Part shown: positions 1 through 11,013 of the stretch, one piece after another | How the letters are laid out: every line of letters begins with the position of its first letter | Numbering within the stretch: position 1 is the first letter of the stretch | NCBI GenBank assembly: GCA_001579985.1 | Contig: LRSR01004853.1 | Coordinates: 1 to 20,252 of the forward strand | Length of the DNA stretch: 20,252 bases | Source of the DNA: Hypsibius dujardini | Taxonomy: Eukaryota > Tardigrada > Eutardigrada > Parachela > Hypsibiidae | Direction: 5' to 3' | The notes under the pieces: model-generated | Databases searched by the model: none | Seen by the model: only the letters and a program-made list of their open reading frames with translations | What the model was told of the DNA's origin: nothing | Made by a program: the position numbers and the translations under genes

Positions 1-1525
1 TGGTGGCTGCTAGCGTTAGCTAGGTATTGCATAATTTGTCGGGTTTACTTTGAGTTTAACTTTCAAGATCATTAGGACAATTGCCCAAGTCGTCTCGCTC
101 GTCTATCCACCCTGTTGCAAAATGAAGGAGTAGCAACCAAAGCCAAGTCTACCCATGAAAGGTGTCAAAAACAGCTATATTGTTTCTTTCCGGGTACATG
201 TTTGATCGGAGACGAGGCAAACAGCCTGAACAGAGGCGCGCGCATGTTCTGTTGTGTTTGGTTAGTATGACATTGTGATTTGTTGGATAACGTCTAGGCC
301 TACCAGATCGTGGTTTCCGGCTGCTACAGCGGACCAGTTATTAGTACAGGGTCTAACTGAGGTACCAATATTGTGTACACACAGTGAGCAGTGACTAGAG
401 CAATTGTACATCCATACATTTTATTTTTTTTTCAAGTCAGAGGGCGAAGTTACGGGTCACTCTGCAGTTACACCCGCATATTTTCTGATCCATGAGATGA
501 TGGTAGCCAGCTCCATTTCCCAATCGTAAAATATTGTCTGCTCATGCCAATCAATTGAGAATCAAATTGGAGATTCGAGACAGCATAGAAAGCGTACTGT
601 GATGTTTTTGGTGCATTGAGCAGTGATTGTGGCATAGCCAGTGGCCGGAATAGGTCAGGAAAGGGGAAAATAGGATTTTTGTAGTTTTCATTTTTTTTTG
701 TTTTTTCCTCGTTTGTTTTCTTAGTTTTCATGTAGGCCGGAAAAGGGAGAGGAGTACGCCGGATTCTCATATGCTTTTTTGCTTTATCATTGGGTTTGTA
801 GCAGTTCCTAATTGATTGTTTACGATAGTTCTTGCGCATTTCATACTAACTCGAACGATTCTTTCAAGCGAGCGCTCATACTAATCGAAGATAGAGCTCC
901 AAAATATTATTTTCCAAAGGCCCAATACAAGAAAAGGTCATCCGGAAAAATAGTCCCAGAGAACCTCTTGCCCAGTCGCCGATGCGCAGAAAGCTTGCAT
1001 GACGATGACCCCCTTTTCGGTACATCAAGATTTGCTGCGTTTGAGCGACGTGGGACTAGCAATAATCCAGCGGGGTCGCCACCCGACGCATCTAGATAGA
1101 TTAAAGGCTAAAGTATCTTTTCAGTATATTATACGCATACCACGTGCGCTAGCCCGCTATCACATATATACGACCAGCTAAGTATACAGTACATTATACC
1201 GCCTCGTCACACGAACCGTAATATTCTTTCGTATGTATATGGTTTCAACTTCCACCCTACACATACCGGGGCTTAAGGGCTTAATTAAAGTATGGGCGTG
1301 TGTGATTTCCACGACGCACTGGATATCCGACCGCAGGCTCCTTAAGGACGCCATAGCACCATGCCATTCCTGAGTCTTCTTGCATGCCCATATTGTTTGT
1401 GCATTATTTCGTGTTAAATTACTGTCTCCTCTTTTGGAACCACTATCTACAGTATTGGATAGATTTCTTTCAAATACACCTGGCACCTTTGTTCCCAGCG
1501 ACCGATCGAGCGTGAGACAAACACA
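1..1525. other. Upstream region with no recognised gene
   Basis: I see no convincing coding exon, RNA gene or complete repeat here. Several open frames of 60 to 120 codons exist on both strands, but none has recognisable domains, matching splice sites or a plausible neighbour exon. The last few hundred bases must contain the promoter and 5' UTR of the transporter gene that starts at 1526. I found no clear TATA box there, so the transcription start is not placed. Confidence 0.5.
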
Positions 1526-4500
1526 ATGACGAAGGATGTTTATGCCCTATCTCATAGCGGAGACACCGATAAACATGACCTGTTGGAGTTCCTGCAACCG
1601 CTTCGCAGCTGGTGGTACTGTCTTTATCATTCTAAGGAGCAAGACCGTTTTGTAATGGCACAGTCATCGCCTGCGACGGACACAGACGTTGTGGTTGGAG
1701 CCATGCCGTATGACGGACCGACCGGTTCGGGCTTAACTACCACAGTTATAGGTAAGTGTATAGCGGAAATTCAATATGCCCGATTTCTGAACACTCATTT
1801 TTGTGTCCTATTTCTGGCCACTTCTCTTTGGGTACTCTTTCTGACCACTTAGCTATTCCAGTATGATGCGGACTTTCCTTATGCATTAAGATAAACTTTT
1901 CTGGATTCTGTGTCATCTAATTTTATTTGGAGTTGACTGGCCTCAACCAGATTTGTTTCGAAAATTAAGGGGCAGAGCCGGGTGTCTTCTACAAAGAGAA
2001 CTGGAAAAGTGAGCTTACTTATTTTCCAAGCAGTAGCCATCGTCCTGCTCCCCCCCCCCTCAAATGCCAAAAAATATTTGGGTCATTCCAATCGATCCCA
2101 GACTTAGGACATAGCCAGATAAGTTTATTTTGGCTGTTCTAGAATTGCTAAGTAGCCAGGAATAGGACCCACAAGGGTACCCTAAAGCAATGAAGCGCCC
2201 TCTGCGTACTCAATATTTTCCAAGTTTTAGCAAAACCTTTTGTTAAGCAGTTTTCCTTATACGATTCTTTGAAATTCTTTTACATTTCTTTTACATTGAC
2301 CCTAACTCGGGCAGTAACGGAGATTTTCCCTCCTGATCGACTTGAGTTTTGTTTGGCAAATAGCTTTCTATTAATCATGGTTTATCATTGGGGTCTCCGC
2401 GTGGAATTCACATTACGGTTTCAGAAAATAATAAGAAAGAAAAAGACTTCTCAGCGAGGTTGTGTTATGAGCAGGTGCTTGATTGGTTGAACGCTCACTA
2501 TTTTCCTTTATTTTCATTGTAAACTATTTCGATTTTTAAAAACACATTCAAGTCTTCGCTGGGGAAGTCTTCCCCAGCGAGTTCGTGCTGTAAGCGGGTG
2601 CTAGATTGATTGAAAGCTCAATATTATCTTTGATTTTTACTGTAAAACATTTCGATTTTGAACATGCATTTAAAACATGTGTTAATGTAAATTTAATTTT
2701 GGAGTCAATCCGCATCAGCCGAATATTTTTCAGGTGTCAGGGAGGGGGCGAAGCTGTAGGCCAGTTTTGGAAAGCTACGCTCGAATTTCTTGTCCTTTTT
2801 GAGAAATACACACAACTCCGCCCCCTGACACCTGAAAAATATTAAGCTAATGCCGATTGACTCCAAATTGAATATAGCATGAGAAAATACATGTTTTGAA
2901 TGTATTTTTAAAAATCGAAATGGTTTACAATGAAAATAAAGGAAAATAGGGAGCGTTCAATCAATCAAGCACCTGCTCATAAGACAACCTCGCTGGGAAG
3001 TTTTTTTCTTCCTTATTCTTTTCTGAAACCGGTAATGTGATTTCCACGCGGAGACCCCAATGATAAATCACGATAAATGGACAGCTATTTGTAAAAAGAC
3101 TCACGCCGATCGGGAGGGAAAATCTTCATTACTGCCCGAATAAGTTCTGGCTATGGTGTTCTTGCATGGTTGTGTGCTTCACGTGGGTGGAGTTAGCCTT
3201 CAAGTGTAAACTTGTATGATTTGAACGTAGCAGACGGGCTTCACCCTGTGTGAAGGAATTGAAAGTGGCCTCAACAAGGCAAGGTGGCTAAACCTTGTTG
3301 TTAGGTCATATTGCGCAGTACAGTGTACTAGTTGGCTCACTGATAATGCGACACACAAATGAATACACTGTATTTATCGGGAAGAAAGGTGATCGGGCAG
3401 GTCGTATTACATCAACAATCACGACGGACGTTGCGTTGTAAAATATGTGCTACCATGAAGACAATGCGTGGTTTACTATTGCGTGTGCTAATGTCGTGTG
3501 TCCGATCGTTTAATCTTCCGCCACCCGATAGGTGGCGCCTTGTAATACTCGAGATCCACAGGAGGAGGAACTAACTGATCGGTGCAATAATAATCATCAC
3601 AAAATGTCATATCTCGGCGTCTATTCTGGTTGTGGACTTAAAAATGAAATGCATAAAATGAGCGACCCATGATCACTAAACTAAGAAAATATATTGAAGC
3701 TTAAACGTGTTAAATACCCAGTACTAATACTTTACACATATACTACAGGAAATTTATCTCAATATTTAGTTTTGTCAACCTTCTTAGTTGTCAAAAAATT
3801 TCGCTTTTCACACAAGTTATTATTGTTATTATTATTATATTTTTTTCACGTGTGAGAACCCAAACTGCTTGGTGTTTCTGTCTCAGTCACTCTGTATATG
3901 GTTTTCGTAATGTCTGCTCCTCCATTGGATGAAGCCGAACGACATCGCAATCTTTTGGTTTTTTACATACTGGTCTACAACAAAAGTGATGTCTTTTTGT
4001 TTTCTCACAAACATCAATAAACATTGGTAGTCCATACCTTTATCCGTATTAATCATGCAGGTATAAGAATCCTTAGCTGACCGTCACTTAAGTCATACTA
4101 CAGAGCACTATATGATATGTGATTGGTCTGAAACTCTGGATTCCGAAAACTCACAAACAACACGTGGCGTAGCACTTTCTATACACTACAGGAGCTCGTT
4201 TTGGGCTTAGAATATAAGTCCCTCTTCTTCCCCTTCTCGCGTTTTGTCCTCTGTTGCTTTTACAAGTGGTGATCAAGGTCCCTATGTGTCATGATAACAA
4301 ATTTGATAATTTTGGAAAGCCAATTTTTTCCTCAATCTTATAGTGTAAACACCCCGATATTGGATATTGATGGAATAAATGGTGTGACCAGTGGCGCGTA
4401 CTGGGGGTGGCATGTGGGCAATTGCCCCCCCCCGTCCGAAATTGAAAAAGTGACCAAATAGTATCCCCTGACGTTTTTAGGGTAAAAATAGTAAAATCAT

Positions 4501-7500
4501 ACCAATGCTCCCCCCTTTGAATTTTTTCTCAACCAACCACGGAGCTGGAACGATGGAAGACGCAATGGATCAAGAAGTCGGAGACGGAACGACCAAAGAC
4601 GATCATGGGAGCGATAGCCAAATGTGACATCAATTACTATCCTACCATTCGGTCCTTGTTAATTTAACTGCAATTTTGCCCGTCAGTGTTGCTGAGTGCG
4701 AGCGGTCATTTTCGACCCTCAAGAGGTTGAAGACGTACCTCCGCTCTTTAATCGACAGGAACGCTTAGTTGGCTTACCGTTGTTGAATGTCCACTTGGAG
4801 GTGGAAGTTACCCCAGAAGAGCTGGCGGGGGCGTTCATGTCTGTTAGTACTCGACGTTACTAAATTACGTGCATGTGTCCCCTTATATGTTTTCCTGTGG
4901 AAAATTATATTTAATAAATTAAAAATTAAAGTCTTGCCCCCCCGTACCGGAAGGTCAAGACGCGTCTATGGATGTGGCCATACCTATGAGAGTAAAAATA
5001 AAAGTGGGTGTTTTGGTTTTTACTCCGCACTCGCTCGGCGGGAAATGCCCAATATTTAGGGTTTTAACTTTTTCATGATGATAACACAATAATGATTCTA
5101 AAAAAATTGATTCGCATTTTATCGAGTTAAAGGACGTTGGTCAACATCCGAAAATAGAAAAGAGACAAAATAGAAAATAGAAAAGGGGACTAAAAGGGAG
5201 AAAGGAGAACTTGTAGCCTAAGCCCTGGCTGAGAGTCCTTACAAGTCGAAAGCATAATCCTCGTGATATGATCAGGGGGTGGGCAAAGGGGCAAAGTTCA
5301 TTATTTTCAATATTAAACCCTTAATTCGGCTTACGCTCCCTAATCATTTTGAAACTTATGGGGGTGTGGGCGTTTGATTTCCAAAGCCTCCGAGGTTTCA
5401 AAATATTTTACAAAATTTCAGTTTGTTCTTCAAAATTAAGGTCTGTTGGGTTCCAGTATAGGCAATATATAAGATGAATACGAATGGGAGGTTTCAAATA
5501 TTTAAAAACGGAAATTTGATGTTTTTGAAATCAGTTTGAAATTCTGGGGCTTGGAAATCAAACCCCCACATCCCCGTAAGTTTCAAAAGGATCAGGAACA
5601 AAAGGCCCAATTTTGGATTCATTGTTGAAAAAACAAATTTTGCCCATTTGCCTACCCCCTGGCCCTACCATGAGGGGTCCTGGTTCCAATTTGTAAGGAC
5701 CCTAAAGGAGTCTCTGCCTGTACATACTTGGCGCAGGGAGGGGGGAAGGGAGATGAAAAATGATTATTGATTGAAATAACCGTGATGGTGCATCTGGTGC
5801 GCGCACGCGCCCTCTCCCTCTCTCGGGGAACTCTCGCTGAATAAATATGCAAATGCTATAGATCGAGGGAGATCGCGGGCCTTTCCGTGGAACGACGTGT
5901 CGCCGTCCCCTCCTTCGTTCTCCTCGTCATCCTCCCCTCCCTGGAAGCCGAGACCCTTCCATAGCGGAAGCCCTCCCGCAAAATAGGGTTCCGTGTGTTC
6001 GATCTGTTCGTGTACGTGTGTGTTGGTTGGTTGTCTGGTGTAAAACTGCACACACTCACGGCAAGGTAAACAGTATATCTGCCCCCCGACCCGCACTTCT
6101 CTTCTCCCCTTAGTCGTCCCTGTTTTTCTAGCACTTTGCATTTGCATATCACCGTGTGCAGGACATTTGGATCGAGTATTTTTCCACCCAAACTGCAGGA
6201 CGTATCCAACTTGTTCACTGTTGTTTTTTTGCTCATTGTGTTGTGGACGCAGTCGTTTGAAATTTCAGAATTGTCGCTATTTACATCGATTACTACATGC
6301 GCACACGCACTGAATCATATGCAGCAGCCTGACTGCTGCTCCATTATTGCAAACTATTTTTTGTAATATTTTTACCTGACTGATCGTCGCCACTCGCCGA
6401 GATCAAAAATGGATTACAATTACAGCTACTTCGCTCTTCTTCCGAGTATGTATTGTAGATACACTTACGATACTAGTAGGTACACTAAATAGTTTAAAAC
6501 GCGATTATCGTACATTTATGTAAGAACCGAATTGTGATCGACCGCTTTGTTGGAATTATGATGCAGACGTTTTATCTTCATCTGTATGGCCTATCGGGTC
6601 AATTTACCTCAGACCTAGACCTCACTATGGACTCAAGAATGGTTTACGTTAAGAAGGGAAGATGTTCCATATTCTCATTGCGCTCACCGATTTCTACGGA
6701 GATGTCTTTAAGAATATGTGGTCTCTTTTCTTTGTTCGGTACCTTGGTATCATGAAGCACATCTGGGGCTTGTGCTTGCTTCAGCAATTATTGAAACGGA
6801 CGAAATTTATTAACGAAATTTATTTATTGAGACACAGCGTCAAATAAGTGTTTTATCATTTAGTTTGTTCTTTACCATTCCTTCAATTTTCTTATTGAAA
6901 AATGAAAAAGGAGATCTTATAATTTTGATTATAACACCGCATTGTATTGTCGACTCTGATTTTCCTATTCCGTGTTTTGTAGATCTTCCTGCTGACACGT
7001 CGCCTGCCGCAGATGAACTCCTCAAGCAACGCCTACCCCACCGGAAACCCGAGGCCCCGGAGGGATGCTGCAACCGCAAACTCTTCTACGGCCTCATCAT
7101 TGTTGTTGCCGTCGCGGTGGTGTGGGTCGCTGCCACGCAGTTCACACAGGAGACCCTACGACAAACCAATTTCGACGCACCCTTCTTCCTCAACTGGTTC
7201 AGCACCAGTTGGATGATCTTTTGCTATCCGCTCTACTTCTTTTTTGTCTGGATCAACTGCAAATGTCAGAATCGGGACCACCGACCCGCTATACGGTACA
7301 ACGGAGCCATGATTGTATATGAATGACCCACGCCATTCGTTTCTCTTGATTGCGATCCGCTGCTTTAAATTTATTCTTAGTTATTAATTAAGACGCTGGC
7401 TTGATAAATATATTTCTATTTATTATTATTGATTATTACTATTATTGCTAATTACATTTATCATAAGCATTGCGAATTTACGACTCACGCTGAAATTTGT

Positions 7501-9609
7501 TTTCCAATTAAGAGCATTGTTTATCACTTATCTTCAAATATTAATATCTTCTATACTTTCAGTTCGTTTTTATTCACTAAAATTTAGACCGTTAGTTAAC
7601 ACTATTGCTTAATTATGGTTGCAACCCTTGACTTTACATTTAATTTTTGAATCTTTTAGAAATGCCTGGAAAATTTTCGGAGGAGAACAGATAAGTTTTT
7701 TCGTGGTCATCTTCCGCAGTGGCTGCTTCGCCATCATCTGGACCTCCACTAACTACATGTACTCATTTGCGTTGCGCATAATCGCCGCGTCCGACGTGTC
7801 CGCCCTCTTTTCTTCCAACACCGCCTTTGTTTTCTTCTTCTCCTGGACCATCCTCCATGAACGTTTCGAAGGAACCAAAGTGCGTATACGGGTATAAATA
7901 AAGGAGAGTACTTTCAATATGCGATAAATACTTTTTGCCTCTTTTGACACTCACCAAACCGCAGCACAAAAACATTCATTCACGTTTCCATCTAAACCGA
8001 AGTTGAAAAGTGGTGCATGTGGCTTCCGTACAGTTATTCCATAATACTGTGTGCACTGTCTTGAAATTAAAACGATGGTCTCATTTAAAAAAATCTCATT
8101 GTATTTCAGCTGTTCGCGTCTATTTTTTCCCTCGCCGGAATCATCGTGATGAGCTACGTGGACGGTTTTCTGTGGGACAATCCCGCCTTAGCTGGCATTT
8201 TATTAGCCGTTGGAGCCGCCGTTGGCTCCGCTATGTACAAGGTACACACTAGTGCTGTTAACATTACGTGTTTGAAACTAAATAAAATATTAAATAAATT
8301 TAAATAAAACAATGGCTGTGTTTAAAAGTAATGTCAAACCTATAAAATCTAAAATAAGATCATGAATGAAATATCCTGATATTGAATTTTGAGGAAAATT
8401 AGGCATATAAATATTGATTACTGTTTTGGTGACTTTAAATAAAATAAAGGTATATTTTATTTAAAATCAAAATCAGCTTTTTAAGTCATTTCAAATATTT
8501 TTTAAATATATTTTAAAAAAAATAGCACACACCACGTACAACTCACTCGGATGCTTACGTACCCTTCAAATAATATTTTGTTCCTTAAATTTATCGAATC
8601 CGATTTCATTTAATTTTTAAGGTTCTCTTTAAGCGTCTCATCGGCGACGCAAATTACGGTCAAGTTTCGCTCTTACTAACTGGTGTGGGTCTCTTTGACC
8701 TGGCCATTTTCTGGCCCATCACCTTGACCTTAAACTTGACGGGCATTGAAAACTGGCATTGGACCGGCATTCCTTGGCCATACGTCTGCGGCAGTGCTGC
8801 TCTGGGTTTCGGTACAGTACTCCTCTTACTCATGCACTGGAGATAATAATTTTTTGTTGTCCATAAGCTCGTATTTTTCAGGATTCAACTTGCTGGTCAA
8901 CTACGGAATCGCCCTGACCCACCCGCTCTTCATTACGCTGGGCATTGCATTAGGTCTTCCATTAAATGCTTGTAAGTCTACATGTGCTACGGATGAAAAA
9001 ATTAAACTAACTTGAAATGCAAAAGTTAAATAAATAGTTTCACCAACTACAAAACAGATTTTCGGAGAAGCTTATTTATTTCATACCAAAATTCAACTAA
9101 CTTGGGACAATTTTATTAGATGGAACTTAATAAGGTACATAATGTACAGTGAAACTCAAATACTTAGTACTAAAAGAAGATTAGAGGAATAAGAATAATA
9201 TAATCATTAGTTTGGTTTGGGTTCTTTGTTTCGTAATTTAGTTTTGTCAAGATAAAGTACATTGTTGAGTAAACAGATGTCCACATGATTTATGCACATG
9301 TTTGTATGTCTGTCACTTTCTAATTGCTCAAATATTGCTCACTGGCTGCGCTTCATTTTAGTTGTGGATAATTACGTCCGACAAGTGAAATTCCGACCGA
9401 TTGAAATCACCGGCTTCGTGCTGATTTCCATCGGCTTCTTTCTAGCCCTCTTGCCGATCAACTGGACGCAGAGTCTCCGCAAGCGACTGCCCTGTGAGAG
9501 TCTTCGCAAGGACCCCGACGAGGAGGCCCTGAAAAATCACTACGTCCATACGCCGCGCGATCTACTGCGTATGTCCATGGCGGCAGCGAAAAAGAAACAA
9601 CAGGCCTGA
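1526..9609 (+). CDS. SLC35F3/SLC35F4-like solute carrier, seven coding exons
   Basis: Coding exons are 1526-1751, 6983-7295, 7660-7879, 8110-8241, 8622-8811, 8882-8971 and 9362-9609, giving 472 residues. Every junction has GT/AG ends and compatible phase. From residue 76 on, the product follows the SLC35F3/F4 branch of the drug/metabolite transporter superfamily. Seen motifs include APFFLNWFSTSW near residue 145, TNYMYSFAL and ASDVSALFSSNTAFVF in exon 3, GSAMYKVLFKRLIGDANYG across exons 4 and 5, and GFNLLVNYGIALTHP in exon 6. About ten hydrophobic segments alternate with short loops, as expected for a ten-helix carrier. The family is membrane-bound; human SLC35F3 is linked to thiamine transport, but the substrate here is unknown. 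The C-terminal tail is basic. Exon 1 was chosen because ATG 1526 has a good context (ACACAATGA), its GTAAGT donor is phase 1, and exon 2 needs exactly that phase. Exon 1 itself has no recognised domain, so it is the least certain part. Confidence 0.85.
2303..3145. mobile_element. Large inverted-repeat (foldback) element, about 840 bp
   Basis: The left arm (about 2303-2750) and right arm (about 2818-3145) are imperfect reverse complements of each other. The outer ends share TCGGGCAGTA and GATTTTCCCTCC. Further in are GGGGTCTCCGCGTGGAA and GAGCAGGTGCTTGATTG, and the inner arms share TTTTTCAGGTGTCAGGG. The single-copy centre is about 2755-2815. The left arm carries an extra copy of a unit of about 123 bp (2452-2574 repeated at 2575-2700), joined at a perfect 23-bp palindrome. 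No transposase frame is present, so it is non-autonomous. A target duplication was not resolved. Confidence 0.8.
2557..2579. repeat. Perfect 23-bp palindrome
   Basis: CGCTGGGGAAG at 2557-2567 and CTTCCCCAGCG at 2569-2579 are exact reverse complements around a single T at 2568. It lies at the junction of the duplicated 123-bp units inside the left arm of the foldback element. Confidence 0.9.
4389..4970 (+). mobile_element. Internally deleted hAT transposon remnant
   Basis: The left end begins CAGTGGCGCGTACTGGGGG, a typical hAT terminus, followed by a run of Cs. The right end read in reverse begins CATAGACGCGTCTTGACC, an imperfect match. Flanking octamers GGTGTGAC (4381-4388) and GATGTGGC (4971-4978) agree at 6 of 8 positions and look like an aged 8-bp target duplication. 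Inside is the end of a transposase frame. At 582 bp it is far too short for an autonomous hAT element, so most of the transposase has been deleted. Confidence 0.75.
4673..4863 (+). pseudogene. hAT transposase C-terminal dimerisation domain, frameshifted
   Basis: The frame around 4682 reads VSVAECERSFSTLKRLKTYL, the well-known hAT C-terminal dimerisation motif. It continues LRSLIDR and then breaks at about 4760. A +1 shift restores the expected continuation, including LLNVHLEVEVTPEELAGAF, to a TAA at 4861. The N-terminal zinc finger and the catalytic core are absent. It lies inside the hAT remnant and is clearly not functional. Confidence 0.85.
5231..5705. mobile_element. Second inverted-repeat element (MITE-like), about 475 bp
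   Basis: The arms at about 5231-5420 and 5500-5705 are imperfect reverse complements. Shared blocks from the outside inward are AGTCCTTACAA / GGTCCTTACAA, CAGGGGGTGGGCAAA / CAGGGGGTAGGCAAA, TTTTGAAACTTA and GGGTTTGATTTCCAA. There is no coding capacity. A target duplication could not be fixed because the outermost bases are degenerate. Confidence 0.75.
5706..6982. other. GC-rich to AT-rich intron end with no recognised gene
   Basis: From about 5790 to 6120 the sequence is unusually GC-rich for this window, with CT-rich and GCGCGC runs. The octamer ATGCAAAT lies at 5847-5854 and its reverse complement ATTTGCAT at 6140-6147. This could be a regulatory stretch or an alternative promoter for the transporter gene, but no exon with matching phase was found. 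From 6360 to 6982 I see only ordinary intron sequence. The open frame running into 6983 from upstream is intron read-through. Confidence 0.35.
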
Positions 9610-9621
9610 TCATGTAACGCA

Positions 9622-9627
9622 AATAAA
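9622..9627 (+). terminator. Poly(A) signal AATAAA of the SLC35F-like gene
   Basis: AATAAA lies 13 bases after the TGA stop at 9607-9609, so the 3' UTR would be very short. Confidence 0.65.
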
Positions 9628-10276
9628 ATATCTCTTGTTTTCCTAGAATCATTAATTCAAACGCGACCAGTGTACGTTCCGGTTGTTCTTATTTTAATAA
9701 GTTTCCTTCTATGTCCGTCCAAATAATACAAAAGCAACTGCAGATAAACTAATTTGGCTGCTCCAATCAAGCGCAACAAAACCGAAGGCTAACAGAGGCA
9801 GCAACAAAAATGGTGATTATATTGCTGATAATGCACTTTCCAATTACTTAAAAATCTTAGACCGAGATGCGTCGGTCACTTATCGACGGAAGGCTCCAGT
9901 CTTGGCGATGACGCGGTAGCGCAGTGCCTTTGCGTCACCGTCGCTGACGAACAAAGCCTTCTGAAAATGGTTAAGGGAAAGCGATAAACTTGCGTATTAT
10001 TATTGGAAGTCCTCGAGAGACAAAGCTGGTAAACTCACAACGTTGTTTGTCTACGAGATGAAGTCACTGGGTCCGGAGGTATCGCAAAAAGCTCCGTTAA
10101 CATGTTATTCTTCCCCGTCTACGCTCTCAAAGAATGTCAGACTGTCAAACAAGCAACCCTGGCTGCTTTCCATCATCGGGAACTCAAGCGCGGTTAAATG
10201 CGGAAAAAGATAGGAAAAAAGTAATTAATTAAATTTCCATTGCTCGTGAGGTGGAAAATATATGGGCGCAAATGTC

Positions 10277-10292
10277 TATATATATATATATA
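10277..10292. repeat. (TA)n microsatellite
   Basis: A short run of TA dinucleotides lies in a decayed intron of pseudogene copy A. Confidence 0.8.
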
Positions 10293-10484
10293 AATATAAA
10301 CATGAATATGGGATTCTTTGGGGCAATGATGTTTGAGGAGCAGCTGTGTTGTTAGCATAGTTGCGGGAAAAGTTTGGCGAAAAGAATGCGGCTACCCCGA
10401 AATTCGGAACACTCACCGACACCACACAGGGCACTATAAAGCGAGGTACTGTAGTCTACAGTATTGTTCAGTGTGTTCGCCATA

Positions 10485-10508
10485 GAAAATTCGTTCGAAA
10501 ATTCGTTC
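10485..10508. repeat. Two tandem copies of a 12-bp unit
   Basis: GAAAATTCGTTC occurs twice head to tail at 10485-10496 and 10497-10508, in the intron of pseudogene copy A. Confidence 0.85.
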
Positions 10509-10640
10509 GAAAAATATTTGACAATTTCGAAAATGGGCTAACTTGAGACAATATTCCGAGGGAAGGGGGATTTAGCTATACAATTAGAATTCTAGTTCTT
10601 TTTTTGAAAAATGAACCGGACTCCGCCTTCTGATCTCCAA

Positions 10641-10924
10641 AAAATATTTGACCGATGTCAATCAGTTCCAAATTGAATTTGAAATGCAAACTGTTAAGGA
10701 ACTTAAATAAATGTATCGTAGAGCGCCACACTGTATTGGCGATGCTAGTGTGCTCAACGTCCCAAGATTGAAACCAACGATGAATGTGCCCTATTATCAA
10801 CCATACTTTTTTGAGCTCACTAGCAATGCCAATTACAGTGGGGCGCTCTACATGTAGTTAACTTTCTCAACAGGTCGCATTTCAAATTCAATTTGGAACC
10901 GATTGACATCGGCAAAATATGTTT
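10641..10924. mobile_element. Foldback repeat in the intron of pseudogene copy A
   Basis: The arms at about 10641-10755 and 10813-10924 are inverted. Shared blocks include CCGATGTCAATC, GTTCCAAATTGAATTTGAAATG and GTAGAGCGCC. The intervening loop is about 55 bp. The motif just outside the left arm (CTCCGCC..CTGA..CC..AAAAATATT) also occurs at 2818-2845 in the first foldback element and, more diverged, near 2045-2090 and 11030-11055. I infer one repeat family with several decayed members in this window. Confidence 0.75.
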
Positions 10925-11013
10925 CGGATGTTTTTCCGGGATTGTTTTTTTGGAAGCCGGATTCTGATCCCATTTTGCAAAACGAACTGTAATCCCAACT
11001 ATATCGCTAAAAT
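10912..11013 (+). repeat. Dispersed repeat, copy 1
   Basis: This stretch of about 100 bp closely matches 17769-17869. Shared blocks include GTTTCGGA, TCTGATCCCATTTT, GAACTGTAATCC and TATCGCTAAAAT. Its start overlaps the right arm of the neighbouring foldback repeat. Confidence 0.8.

Larger units (their letters stand above)
1752..6982 (+). other. Long first intron of the SLC35F-like gene
   Basis: This 5.2-kb intron is about ten times longer than the others in the gene (70 to 390 bp). It starts GTAAGT and ends TTTTGTAG. It carries three transposon-derived inserts, listed separately, and a divergent piece of a foldback family at about 1900-2090. The stretches 3146-4380 and 4979-5230 show no recognisable gene, only AT-rich sequence and a TTA-type simple repeat at 3817-3839. 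From 5706 to 6982 it is locally GC-rich with two octamer motifs. Its extent depends on exon 1 being right. Confidence 0.6.

Noticed and set aside
468-839. A 123-codon minus-strand open frame
   Set aside because: The composition is low-complexity (lysine-rich part from a poly-T/A stretch), with no recognised domain and no neighbour exons.
3519-3537. Hairpin CGCCACC-CGATA-GGTGGCG
   Set aside because: A single 7-bp stem with no further structure or context; chance is likely.
5652-6236. Overlapping minus-strand open frames of 66 to 127 codons
   Set aside because: They arise from the GC-rich, stop-poor patch. Three frames are open at once and none shows a domain.
6865-6982. In-frame upstream extension of transporter exon 2, possibly an alternative N-terminus
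   Set aside because: It is AT-rich, contains the TTTTGTAG acceptor at its end and has no ATG in good context; intron read-through explains it.
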